The notes: generated from the sequence alone by a model not told the origin. Positions 1 through 7,466 are shown, counted from the first letter of the stretch. The stretch: DNA of 12,004 nucleotides from Nitrosomonadaceae bacterium (GCA_919902625.1 CAKKRO010000023.1:2531-14534); one strand, 5' to 3'. A program made the numbers and translations.

Positions 1-1944
1 CTGTTATATGAACAACTGGACATGAAAGCGTCACTGCGCGAATTGCGCCAGCAAAGCAATGCGGGTCCATTGAATTCGATGGACTCAACCCTGGCGGTTG
101 ATAGCGAAGATAATACTATCATTCAGACGGGTTCAGGTTCAGTAACTTATCAGACTATCTACACTGAAGCCGAATTGGATGACTGGATAACCCGGCTCGA
201 TGTAGCGCAATTGGTATCCGTTGATAGTGAAACAACCGGCTTGGATCCTATGCAGGCAAAATTGGTGGGTATTTCGTTCTGTATTGAAAGTCGACATGCG
301 GCTTATCTTCCTTTAATGCACAATTATGCCGGTGTTCCACAACAACTCCCGATGGATCTGGTTTTAAACAAACTCAAACCTTGGTTAGAGCATGCAGCAA
401 AACCTAAATTAGGTCAGAACTTAAAATACGACAAGCATGTTTTTGCCAATCATGGCATTCAGTTAAGAGGCATTGTGCATGATACGCTGCTTCAGTCTTA
501 CGTTCTGGAATCACATCGTCCGCATAGTATGGATAGCATGGCGCTACGCCATCTCGATATTAAAACGATCAGCTATGATGAAGTCACAGGAAAAGGTGTG
601 CATCGCATTGGTTTTGATGAAGTTGCAATTGATGCCGCTACTCAGTATGCAGCGGAAGATGCGGATATTACATTACGCTTGCATCAATTTTTATATCCGC
701 GTATCCAGAGTGACGAACGGTTGGATTATATCTATCGTGGGATAGAGATACCGATTCTGGACGTATTGTTTGAAATCGAGCGTAATGGTGTTTTGCTGGA
801 TTATAAGCTGCTGCAAAAACAAAGTTACGAACTGGGCGGAAAATTACAAGCTTTGGAGCAACAGGCTTACACCATAGCCGGGCAGCCATTTAATCTGAAT
901 TCACCCAAACAGATACAGGAAGTTTTATTTAATCATCTCAAATTGCCGGTTATCAAGAAAACACCTACAGGCGCCCCTTCTACCGATGAAGATGTATTAC
1001 AACAATTGGCATTGGATTATCCATTACCTAAAGTTCTGCTCGATTATCGCAGTCTTGCCAAATTAAAATCGACTTATACCGACAAGTTGCCACTGATGAT
1101 GGATCGAAACACAGGCCGGGTACATACTAATTATGCGCAAGCGGTTGCTGTAACGGGAAGATTATCCAGCTCGGATCCCAACTTGCAGAATATCCCTGTT
1201 CGTACCAGCGAAGGCCGGCGAATTCGTGAAGCATTCATAGCGCCGCCGGGTTGCCGGATTGTTTCAGCCGATTATTCGCAGATAGAATTACGGATTATGG
1301 CGCATATTTCTCAGGATGAAGGCCTTCTGAAGGCATTTGCAGCCGGTGCAGATATTCATAGAGCAACTGCTGCAGAGGTATTTGGAATCCCACTGAGTCA
1401 AGTGGATCAAGAGCAACGCCGATATGCCAAAGTGATTAATTTTGGCTTGATCTACGGTATGTCTGAATTTGGGCTGGCGGCACAATTAGGTATTGAACGC
1501 GGCGCTGCCCGCGCTTATATGGAGCGGTATTTTGCGCGTTATCCGGGTGTGGAAAGCTATATGCAATATACCCGGGAAAAAGCCAGGCAACTCGGTTATG
1601 TAGAAACCGTGCTGGGACGCAGATTATGGTTGCCCGAGATTAATAATGCCAACGGAAATCGCCGGCAGGGCGCGGAACGGGCTGCCATCAATGCGCCTAT
1701 GCAAGGAACTGCTGCAGATATCATTAAACTGGCCATGATCGCTGTGCAAAACTGGCTGCAAAAGGAGAAATTACGCAGTAAGCTGATTATGCAGGTACAC
1801 GATGAATTGGTTTTGGAGGTGCCTGATGATGAAATTGTATTAATGAAAAATACATTACCCGGCCATATGAGCAATGTTTTGCAACTGGATGTGCCGTTGT
1901 TGATAGAAATCGGCGTCGGAGATAATTGGGAGCAGGCACATTAG
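1..1944 (+). CDS. polA: DNA polymerase I, 5'-truncated by window edge (proofreading and polymerase domains)
   Basis: DNA polymerase I fills gaps in excision repair and removes Okazaki primers in the cytoplasm. The frame is open from base 1 and reads into the typical end of the 5'-nuclease domain (LYEQLDMKASLREL), so the true start lies upstream; the ATG at 22 is internal. The 3'-5' exonuclease is intact: DSE at codons 75-77, the GQNLKYD motif with Asp at codon 144, and YAAED with Asp at codon 220. All polymerase motifs are present: motif A (SADYSQIELR, Asp codon 424), motif B (RRYAKVINFGLIYG, Lys codon 477, Phe codon 481) and motif C (VHDE, Asp-Glu codons 601-602). The C terminus GDNWEQAH matches the family end (E. 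coli ends GENWDQAH). It should therefore both proofread and polymerise. It converges on rne with a 50-bp gap and no clear terminator hairpin. Confidence 0.97.
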   Translation: MLYEQLDMKASLRELRQQSNAGPLNSMDSTLAVDSEDNTIIQTGSGSVTYQTIYTEAELDDWITRLDVAQLVSVDSETTGLDPMQAKLVGISFCIESRHAAYLPLMHNYAGVPQQLPMDLVLNKLKPWLEHAAKPKLGQNLKYDKHVFANHGIQLRGIVHDTLLQSYVLESHRPHSMDSMALRHLDIKTISYDEVTGKGVHRIGFDEVAIDAATQYAAEDADITLRLHQFLYPRIQSDERLDYIYRGIEIPILDVLFEIERNGVLLDYKLLQKQSYELGGKLQALEQQAYTIAGQPFNLNSPKQIQEVLFNHLKLPVIKKTPTGAPSTDEDVLQQLALDYPLPKVLLDYRSLAKLKSTYTDKLPLMMDRNTGRVHTNYAQAVAVTGRLSSSDPNLQNIPVRTSEGRRIREAFIAPPGCRIVSADYSQIELRIMAHISQDEGLLKAFAAGADIHRATAAEVFGIPLSQVDQEQRRYAKVINFGLIYGMSEFGLAAQLGIERGAARAYMERYFARYPGVESYMQYTREKARQLGYVETVLGRRLWLPEINNANGNRRQGAERAAINAPMQGTAADIIKLAMIAVQNWLQKEKLRSKLIMQVHDELVLEVPDDEIVLMKNTLPGHMSNVLQLDVPLLIEIGVGDNWEQAH

Positions 1945-1994
1945 GGGTAAATGCGCCTGATGATTGTGCTATAAGTTATATCGTCCGGGGTGGA

Positions 1995-4559
1995 TTATTT
2001 CCGTGTTTCGACTTGCATCAAAGGACCGGTTTCTGTGGCGATAACGTCCTTGATCTTTCTTCTTGGCCGCTTAGGGATAATGATATCTTCTGTAACGATT
2101 TCAACTTTCTCAGGCGGTGTTTCTATCATAACGAGTCCGCTTTTCTTAAAATCTGGTAGCTCTTTAGCAGGACTGGACCCGGATAATGTGGGCGCTATAG
2201 CAGCCGGTTGATCAATATTAACTGTAATCGGTTGATTATCCGCAGGTGTTTCAGCGGTTATTTTCCTGGCTTGATGCTTTTTAGTTGCAACGGTTGCCAG
2301 GTCATTATTAGTTGAAGTTTGCTTGGAGCGGCTATCGGTTTTTACTGAGCGGACAGGTATTGGTTTTTCGGTACTTGATAGGAGATTGGGTGAATATTCC
2401 TCATTCTGGGTTGTGTTATTTGGCACTTCCTCAAATACTGAACCCTGATTCTCAGCGGGATTCTTATCACGCGCGGACTGATCGCGATGTTTACTGCCAC
2501 GATTACGGCGTAAACGTCTACGATCATCTGTTTTAGGCGAGGGACTTTCAGGGTTTTCTTTTTCGATTACAGATAAATCTTCAGTAAGCACCTTTTCTAA
2601 ATGATTCTGATTTAACGGCTGAGCCGATTTGTTTTTGCTGCTTTTTCGTTCGGCAGCCAGAGGCTGTAGAGAAGATTGTTCAGTAACAACAACATCCGCA
2701 TGGATGCCCGGGTCTGTTAAATCATTTTGTTTAGCCTGTTTATTGGCAGGAATATCTTTGTTGCGTTCATTTCTGTTGCGTCCACGACGTCCACCACGTG
2801 CACGCCCGCGGTCTTGGGGTGTTTTGGTTTTATCGGGGAATTGTTTTATTTCTGTATCAGTTTTTATATCTTCCGTATGGGCTGGTTTGAACCAGCTAAA
2901 AAATTTATCCAGAAGCGATGAATCACGCGATTTATCCTCACGGATAGGTGCTGGTTGGGCGGGTGTTATGCCTTGAACTGCAGCTTGAGGGCGGGCAGGC
3001 TTATTTTTCTGCTCAGTGGATATCAGATTATTTTCTTCTGTATTTTTTTCGACCATTTTATAACTGGCCACTGTTTCATTCGCTTTTATATCTTCATGAC
3101 GCAAGCGTGTGATATTGTAGTTGGGTGTTTCCAGATGGATGTTAGGTATTAAAATGATACTGATTCTTTGCCGTACTTCAATATCATAAATTTCCGCACG
3201 TTTCTCATTGAGCAGGTAAGTAGCCACATCCACCGGTAGCTGGATATGCAGCGCACTGGTATTTTCTTTCATGGCTTCTTCCTGGATGATCCTCAGCACA
3301 TGAAGCGCCGAAGAGTCAGTGCCGCGAATAAACCCTGTGCCATGACAACGTGTACACGAAATATAGTTACTTTCACCCAGTGAAGGACGCAAACGTTGGC
3401 GTGATAATTCCAACAAACCAAAACGTGAAATCTTTCCTACTTGGATACGCGCGCGATCTTGTCGCAATGCCTCATGTAACCTCGCTTCAACCTCTCGCTG
3501 ATTACGTTGTACATCCATATCAATAAAATCAATGACAATCAATCCACCTAAGTCGCGCAGTCTCAGTTGACGCGCAATTTCATCCGCTGCTTCAAGATTG
3601 GTATTCAACGCGGTATGTTCAATGTCCAGTCCCCGGATAGCGCGTGCTGAGTTGACATCAACAGACACCAATGCCTCGGTGTGATCAATAACAATGGAGC
3701 CTCCTGACGGGAGTGAGACTTGCCTTGAATAGGCCGTTTCTATCTGGTGCTCAATTTGAAAGCGTGAAAATAAGGGAACATCATCGTGATAAAATTTGAG
3801 GCGATCGACATTTGCAGGCATAACATGCGCCATGAATTGGCTGGCCTGTTCATAGATATCACGGCTGTCAATCAGAATTTCACCAATTTCTTGGTTAAAA
3901 TAATCACGAATTGCCCGGATGACCAGGCTGCTTTCCTGGTAAATCAGGAAAACACCACTCTGGTTATTGGCCGCTTCTTCAATGGCAAACCAGAGTTGCG
4001 TCAGATAATTTAAATCCCATTGCAGCTCTTCTGTACTTCGGCCAATTCCAGCTGTCCTGGCAATAATACTCATGCCTGCAGGCACTTCAAGTTTAGCGAT
4101 GACATCACGTAATTCATTACGCTCTTCACCGGTTATACGGCGTGATACGCCGCCACTATTGGGATTGTTGGGTATCAGAACCAAATACCGGCCAGCCAGG
4201 GAAATATAAGTTGTGAGCGCGGCACCTTTTGTTCCGCGCTCATCTTTATCAACTTGTACAATCAGTTCCTGGCCTTCATGCAAAAGATCTTGAATGCGGC
4301 TGTTTGCAGCATTAGCACCGTCACCCAAACAAGATGGAGATATTTCTTTAAAAGGCAAAAAACCGTGACGCTCGCATCCATAATCTACAAATGCGGCTTC
4401 CAGACTAGGTTCTATTCGGGTAATAACGGCTTTATAGATATTGCTTTTACGTTGTTCTTTGCTGATGGATTCTATGTCAAGATCAATAAGCGTTTGACCG
4501 CTGACAATTGCGACTCGCAACTCTTCAGGCTGCGTCGCGTTAAATAACATTCGTTTCAT
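1995..4559 (-). CDS. rne: Ribonuclease E (degradosome endoribonuclease), 854 aa
   Basis: RNase E makes the initiating cuts in mRNA decay and processes rRNA and tRNA precursors; it normally sits at the inner membrane as the degradosome scaffold. The start MKRMLFNATQPEELRVA matches the E. coli N terminus, and AAGG lies 7 nt upstream. Visible parts: S1 domain (about 38-120), 5'-monophosphate sensor Arg168-Thr169 (IIARTAGIG), catalytic Asp301 and Asp344 with Asn303 (VSVDVNSAR, IVIDFIDM), and the zinc-link CTRC (Cys402, Cys405) that supports the tetramer. After about residue 500 the protein turns into a low-complexity tail, which separates it from the shorter RNase G. The tail has an amphipathic stretch SLLDKFFSWFK (548-558, candidate membrane anchor), an Arg-rich patch at 583-600, a second at 679-693, and a C-terminal microdomain (808-854). 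At 854 aa it is shorter than E. coli RNase E (1061 aa). Divergent from rluC, as in E. coli. Confidence 0.97.
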   Translation of the reverse strand: MKRMLFNATQPEELRVAIVSGQTLIDLDIESISKEQRKSNIYKAVITRIEPSLEAAFVDYGCERHGFLPFKEISPSCLGDGANAANSRIQDLLHEGQELIVQVDKDERGTKGAALTTYISLAGRYLVLIPNNPNSGGVSRRITGEERNELRDVIAKLEVPAGMSIIARTAGIGRSTEELQWDLNYLTQLWFAIEEAANNQSGVFLIYQESSLVIRAIRDYFNQEIGEILIDSRDIYEQASQFMAHVMPANVDRLKFYHDDVPLFSRFQIEHQIETAYSRQVSLPSGGSIVIDHTEALVSVDVNSARAIRGLDIEHTALNTNLEAADEIARQLRLRDLGGLIVIDFIDMDVQRNQREVEARLHEALRQDRARIQVGKISRFGLLELSRQRLRPSLGESNYISCTRCHGTGFIRGTDSSALHVLRIIQEEAMKENTSALHIQLPVDVATYLLNEKRAEIYDIEVRQRISIILIPNIHLETPNYNITRLRHEDIKANETVASYKMVEKNTEENNLISTEQKNKPARPQAAVQGITPAQPAPIREDKSRDSSLLDKFFSWFKPAHTEDIKTDTEIKQFPDKTKTPQDRGRARGGRRGRNRNERNKDIPANKQAKQNDLTDPGIHADVVVTEQSSLQPLAAERKSSKNKSAQPLNQNHLEKVLTEDLSVIEKENPESPSPKTDDRRRLRRNRGSKHRDQSARDKNPAENQGSVFEEVPNNTTQNEEYSPNLLSSTEKPIPVRSVKTDSRSKQTSTNNDLATVATKKHQARKITAETPADNQPITVNIDQPAAIAPTLSGSSPAKELPDFKKSGLVMIETPPEKVEIVTEDIIIPKRPRRKIKDVIATETGPLMQVETRK

Positions 4560-4584
4560 TTACAAACCTTACGTGTTCTATTTA

Positions 4585-4613
4585 TGGATACACTATCCAC
4601 ATTATTGGATAGT
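4585..4613 (-). promoter_or_regulatory. Candidate rne leader switch: two mutually exclusive hairpins
   Basis: In the rne mRNA sense, ACTATCCA (4613-4606) pairs perfectly with TGGATAGT (4599-4592) across a 6-nt loop, giving an 8-bp stem. The same middle arm TGGATA (4599-4594) can instead pair with TATCCA (4590-4585) across a 3-nt loop, giving a 6-bp stem. Only one can form at a time. The element ends 25 nt before the start codon and 14 nt before the AAGG ribosome binding site (4570-4567), close enough to affect initiation. Autoregulation through the leader is known for E. coli rne; that this element does so is inference. It could also be a DNA operator with three half-sites. Confidence 0.4.
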
Positions 4614-4813
4614 TTCTTTTGGTATACGTAGTTGTAATGACGAGATTTTGGTTTGGTAATTCTATTATTATATTTATTTATCAATTATATGTTTCTTTTT
4701 ATTAGTATAATTTCAATCTACTGATTTATTCTTTATAAAAGTTGTCTTGAAATATTTTTTATTCTGTTTTAATGATTATTTTTAATAGTATATAAGGTAT
4801 CAAATTTTACATA

Positions 4814-4831
4814 AAGTTCCAAATGGAACTT
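4814..4831. repeat. Perfect inverted repeat, 7-bp arms with AAAT spacer
   Basis: AAGTTCC and GGAACTT flank AAAT, an 18-bp dyad at the edge of the AT-rich core between rne and rluC. It could be a repressor operator or a small hairpin in the rluC leader. I do not recognise it as the site of a named regulator, and a 7-bp dyad somewhere in 480 bp is not rare by chance. Confidence 0.4.
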
Positions 4832-5025
4832 CATAGACCACCGGACAAAGCTGCTCGATTATGGCACTTATTATCCCGGTATTATTAGCGTATCATTAGA
4901 CAAATCTGATTCACATACAGGTATTCTACAGGGATACCGACAAGAAAGAAGCAATATCTTTGCAATTTAACGCTAATCTGTGCTCTGTTTTGAAAATTAT
5001 AGGCAACATCAAAAATATAAACAAA

Positions 5026-5030
5026 AAGGA
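5026..5030 (+). promoter_or_regulatory. Ribosome binding site deciding the rluC GTG start
   Basis: AAGGA sits 10 nt before the GTG at 5041. It supports the GTG as start over the in-frame TTG at 4960, which has no comparable site and would add 27 residues with no family resemblance. Confidence 0.6.
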
Positions 5031-5040
5031 TCTATTCTCT

Positions 5041-6024
5041 GTGTCAGTAGCAAAAGTCTGCATTGAAGAAGAGGATAATGATCAGCGAATTGATAATTTT
5101 TTATTCAGGCGTTTCAGAAACGTACCCAAAAGCCACATCTATCAGCTACTAAGAAGCGGTCAGGTACGGGTTGATGGAAAGCGGACAAATGCAAGCTATC
5201 GTTTGCAATTAGGTAATATCGTACGAATTCCCCCGGTTAAAACGACAGAAAGGAACTCCTCCCGGCAAACCACTATTGCGCCATCAAACTTTTTCACCTT
5301 TAACAAACTGTATGAAGATGATGCATTGCTCGTGATTGATAAACCGGGTGGTATGGCTGTTCATGGTGGAAGTGGTATCAGTTTCGGTGTCATCGAGCAA
5401 TTACGTGCACAAAATCCATCCTGGAAATTCCTTGAATTAGTGCATCGCCTTGACAGGGAAACATCCGGGGTATTGTTGCTTGCCAAGAAGCGTAGCGCGC
5501 TCGTTGAATTGCACCGGCAGATTCGTGAAGGCCTGACTGAGAAACATTATCTGGTGATGGTCAAGGGCGAATGGCGTAATGCCAAGCAGCATGTCAAGCT
5601 GGCTTTAAATAAGTATGTGACTGCAACCGGTGAGCGGCGAGTTGCGATATCAACCGGTGAACACAAAGATTACAAGCCGATGTTGGCGCACACCATATTC
5701 AAGCTGCAAAAGTCCTGGAAAAATTTCAGTTTGCTGGACGCTGAATTAAAAACCGGCCGCACACATCAGATTCGTGTTCATTTGGCTCATCTTGGGTTTC
5801 CCATTATTGGCGATGATAAATATGGTCATTTTGAGATGAATAAACAACTTGCAAAAGCCAGTAATCAAATGAATCTGACGCGAATGTTTTTGCATGCGCA
5901 TACCCTGCAGATTACGCATCCGACTTCTGGAGAGCGCGTGAAACTGCAATCACCTTTATCTGAAGATCTGCAAAAATTTATGGATGAATTGGATAAATCA
6001 TTGAACGGAAGGGTAGTTTACTAG
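5041..6024 (+). CDS. rluC: 23S rRNA pseudouridine synthase, RluC type, 327 aa
   Basis: RluA-family synthases isomerise uridine to pseudouridine; E. coli RluC modifies 23S positions 955, 2504 and 2580 near the peptidyl-transferase centre. From the GTG start there is an S4 RNA-binding domain (about 15-62: DQRIDNFLFRRF, SHIYQLLRSGQVRVDGKR, VRIPP) and then the catalytic domain with HRLDRETSG (135-143, nucleophile Asp138), the KHYLVMVKGEW strand (168-178) and LKTGRTHQIRVHL (236-248). The S4 domain, the IPPV segment and a length close to E. coli RluC (319 aa) favour RluC over RluA or RluD. The GTG was chosen because the family-like sequence begins just after it and AAGGA lies 10 nt upstream. Divergent from rne as in E. 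coli; convergent with tesA, with only 38 bp between their ends. Exact target uridines are inferred from the family. Confidence 0.93.
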   Translation: MSVAKVCIEEEDNDQRIDNFLFRRFRNVPKSHIYQLLRSGQVRVDGKRTNASYRLQLGNIVRIPPVKTTERNSSRQTTIAPSNFFTFNKLYEDDALLVIDKPGGMAVHGGSGISFGVIEQLRAQNPSWKFLELVHRLDRETSGVLLLAKKRSALVELHRQIREGLTEKHYLVMVKGEWRNAKQHVKLALNKYVTATGERRVAISTGEHKDYKPMLAHTIFKLQKSWKNFSLLDAELKTGRTHQIRVHLAHLGFPIIGDDKYGHFEMNKQLAKASNQMNLTRMFLHAHTLQITHPTSGERVKLQSPLSEDLQKFMDELDKSLNGRVVY

Positions 6025-6045
6025 CCATCATTTAATGAATTGAAG

Positions 6046-6054
6046 TGATATAAT
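6046..6054 (+). promoter_or_regulatory. Candidate extended -10 promoter (TGATATAAT) antisense to tesA
   Basis: A perfect TG-n-TATAAT lies between the rluC and tesA stop codons and points rightward. No good -35 is visible at 16-18 bp spacing, which extended -10 promoters can tolerate. A transcript from here would be antisense to all of tesA and could reach ybbA as a leader of about 650 nt. Sequence match only. Confidence 0.35.
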
Positions 6055-6062
6055 GTGCGCGG

Positions 6063-6707
6063 TTAAATATCCGGGCTGGTGGCGACCTGTTCGTTTTTAA
6101 ACATGGTTTGTAAAACTTCCCAAACATTTTCTGCAATTTTTTTCTGTGCGATTTCGTTAGGATGTATTCCATCAGCCTGAAAAAATTCGTGTCTGTCACC
6201 AAAACCGGCCAGTAAAAAGGGTATCAGCTTGATTTGATAGTTTTCAGCCAATTGCGGAAAAATAGCTTGGAACTTTTGTGTGTAAGTTATGCCATAGTTG
6301 GGAGGCAACTGCATGCCGGCAAGAAGGACTAATGCATTATTTTGTTGGCATATTTTAATAATAGCCTCCAGGTTCTCATAAATAGATTTTATTGATGTGC
6401 CGCGCAAGCCGTCATTAGCGCCAAGCTCAAGAATAACAATCTCAGGACGATGTATTTCAAGTGTTTGTTCAATTCGATTACGTCCCCCCAGCGTCGTTTC
6501 GCCGCTGATGCTTGTATTGATGATTTGATAATCAGTAAATTTAGACTGTAATCGTTGTGTGAGTAGCGCAACCCAGCCAGCTTCCGTCGCCATGCCATAG
6601 CTGGCAGACAGGCTGTCACCAAAAACCATCACGGTTTTTGCTGATTCCGCCGCAGCAGGAGCAGTGAAAGTAAAAAAGAAAGTTAGAATAATTAGGAAAT
6701 TTTTCAT
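6063..6707 (-). CDS. tesA: Periplasmic SGNH hydrolase TesA (thioesterase I / lysophospholipase L1 / arylesterase), 214 aa
   Basis: TesA-type enzymes hydrolyse acyl thioesters, lysophospholipids and aryl esters in the periplasm. A signal peptide is clear: MKNFLIILTFFFTFTAPAAA, then ES, with likely type I signal peptidase cleavage after Ala20. All four SGNH blocks are present: GDSLSASYG (30-38, nucleophile Ser32), SGETT (68-72, Gly69), GAND (96-99, Asn98) and DGIHPN (179-184, Asp179 and His182). The mature length of about 194 residues fits the family. The start codon overlaps the ybbA start by two bases on the opposite strand. No strong Shine-Dalgarno is visible upstream; AAGATGAT is the nearest purine-rich run. 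E. coli also pairs tesA divergently with ybbAP, which suggests the hydrolase works with that exporter. A TATAAT box on the minus strand at 6838-6843, inside ybbA, is a weak promoter candidate. Confidence 0.93.
   Translation of the reverse strand: MKNFLIILTFFFTFTAPAAAESAKTVMVFGDSLSASYGMATEAGWVALLTQRLQSKFTDYQIINTSISGETTLGGRNRIEQTLEIHRPEIVILELGANDGLRGTSIKSIYENLEAIIKICQQNNALVLLAGMQLPPNYGITYTQKFQAIFPQLAENYQIKLIPFLLAGFGDRHEFFQADGIHPNEIAQKKIAENVWEVLQTMFKNEQVATSPDI
6694..6697 (+). promoter_or_regulatory. Ribosome binding site deciding the ybbA start
   Basis: AGGA lies 8 nt before the ATG at 6706, inside the signal-peptide codons of tesA on the other strand. It supports this ATG over the in-frame GTG at 6664, which would add 14 basic residues absent from the family. 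Confidence 0.6.
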
Positions 6708-7392
6708 GTTAGATCATCTTGTTAAACAGCCAATTCTCTGGACAAATGCACTTACCAAGCAGGTCAATACCGGTGATAAACAATTAACCATATTGCAGGA
6801 TATTGATTTGCAGGTAAACGCAGGCGAAGCTGTCGCAATTATAGGCGCATCGGGCTCGGGTAAATCAACTTTGTTAGGGTTACTTGCAGGATTGGATCTG
6901 CCGACTTCGGGGAAAGTTCATCTGGATGATGTCGATATTTTCACCTTGGATGAAGATAGCCGGGCTGCTTTGCGCGGCAAGGTTCTGGGATTTGTGTTTC
7001 AGTCATTTCAATTACTTCCTGCTCTGACGGCTATTGAAAATGTGATGCTGCCCCTTGAACTGTCTGCTGCCAGTCATGCTGAAGCGACAGCCCGCAGATT
7101 ACTTGATCGTGTTGGACTGGCCATGCGATTGCATCATTACCCCAAACAATTATCCGGTGGTGAGCAGCAACGGGTCGCGATTGCACGTGCTTTTGCAACG
7201 GATCCAAAATTACTGCTGGCCGATGAACCTACCGGTAATCTCGATTCTGCGACCGGTATACAGATTATTGAACTGATGTTTGAGCTCAATCGTGAGCATG
7301 GTACAACCTTGGTACTGGTTACTCACGATGAAGCTTTATCACAACGGTGTTCACGTCAAATCCGTTTGGCGGATGGCAGACTTGTTCAATAA
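6706..7392 (+). CDS. ybbA: ABC transporter ATP-binding protein YbbA (LolD/MacB type), 228 aa
   Basis: This is the cytoplasmic ATPase that drives the permease encoded next door. All ABC motifs are intact: Walker A GASGSGKST (47-55), Q-loop Gln99, signature LSGGEQQRVAIARA (149-162), Walker B LLLADEP with catalytic Glu174, D-loop after GNLD, and H-loop His207 (LVTHDEA). FQLLPALTAIENVMLPLEL is typical of the LolD/MacB/FtsE branch that couples to FtsX-fold permeases. At 228 residues from the ATG it matches the length of E. coli YbbA. The gene is divergent from tesA with overlapping start codons and is followed after 90 bp by ybbP. The substrate is not shown by sequence; pairing with TesA suggests a hydrophobic or lipid-like molecule handled at the inner membrane's outer face. 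Confidence 0.92.
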   Translation: MLDHLVKQPILWTNALTKQVNTGDKQLTILQDIDLQVNAGEAVAIIGASGSGKSTLLGLLAGLDLPTSGKVHLDDVDIFTLDEDSRAALRGKVLGFVFQSFQLLPALTAIENVMLPLELSAASHAEATARRLLDRVGLAMRLHHYPKQLSGGEQQRVAIARAFATDPKLLLADEPTGNLDSATGIQIIELMFELNREHGTTLVLVTHDEALSQRCSRQIRLADGRLVQ

Positions 7393-7427
7393 CCGTTAAG
7401 GCTTTAAATCAATTGAAAGGTTGCGCG

Positions 7428-7466
7428 ATGGCAGCACTAAGGGTACCTATCTTATATTTTCAGTAA
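7428..7466 (+). CDS. Possible 12-codon leader ORF upstream of ybbP
   Basis: An ATG at 7428 has GAAAGG (7415-7420) at 7-nt spacing and encodes MAALRVPILYFQ. Its TAA (7464-7466) overlaps the AAGGA ribosome binding site of ybbP (7465-7469), the geometry expected for translational coupling. ybbP's own site is 13 nt from its ATG, longer than usual. There is no homology evidence, and an ORF this short can arise by chance. Confidence 0.2.
   Translation: MAALRVPILYFQ

Larger units (their letters stand above)
4560..5040. other. AT-rich divergent rne/rluC intergenic region
   Basis: No convincing gene lies in these 481 bp. The core, 4681-4800, has 19 G/C in 120 bases (about 16%), far below either neighbour; from about 4830 composition returns to normal. 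It must hold the promoters and leaders of both genes. Weak promoter-like matches exist: TATAAT boxes on the minus strand at 4684-4689 and 4667-4672 without a good -35 (for rne), and TTGAAA at 4747-4752 followed after 18 bp by AATGAT (for rluC). In sequence this AT-rich, none is decisive. Two inverted repeats stand out, at 4585-4613 and 4814-4831, listed separately. In E. coli the rne leader is long and mediates autoregulation by RNase E; a similar role here is inference from the conserved arrangement. Confidence 0.7.

Noticed and set aside
1970..1980. TATAAGTTATA dyad in the polA/rne convergent gap as a terminator
   Set aside because: All A/T apart from the centre, 5-bp arms, no following T-run; too weak for an intrinsic terminator.
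2629..2976. 115-codon plus-strand ORF opposite the RNase E tail
   Set aside because: Antisense shadow of the low-complexity Arg-rich tail; no homology or start signal.
4920..4938. GGTAT/ATACC inverted repeat before rluC
   Set aside because: Only 5 bp of stem across a 9-nt loop; expected by chance.
4960..5040. N-terminal extension of RluC from the TTG at 4960 (27 extra codons)
   Set aside because: No family resemblance, no ribosome binding site, and a GTG with AAGGA at 10 nt fits the known RluC N terminus.
6029..6039. TCATTTAATGA dyad between rluC and tesA as a bidirectional terminator
   Set aside because: 5-bp AT-rich arms with a one-base centre cannot form a useful hairpin.
6664..6705. 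N-terminal extension of YbbA from the GTG at 6664
   Set aside because: The ATG at 6706 has its own AGGA and gives exactly the family length; the extension is simply the reverse of the TesA signal-peptide codons.
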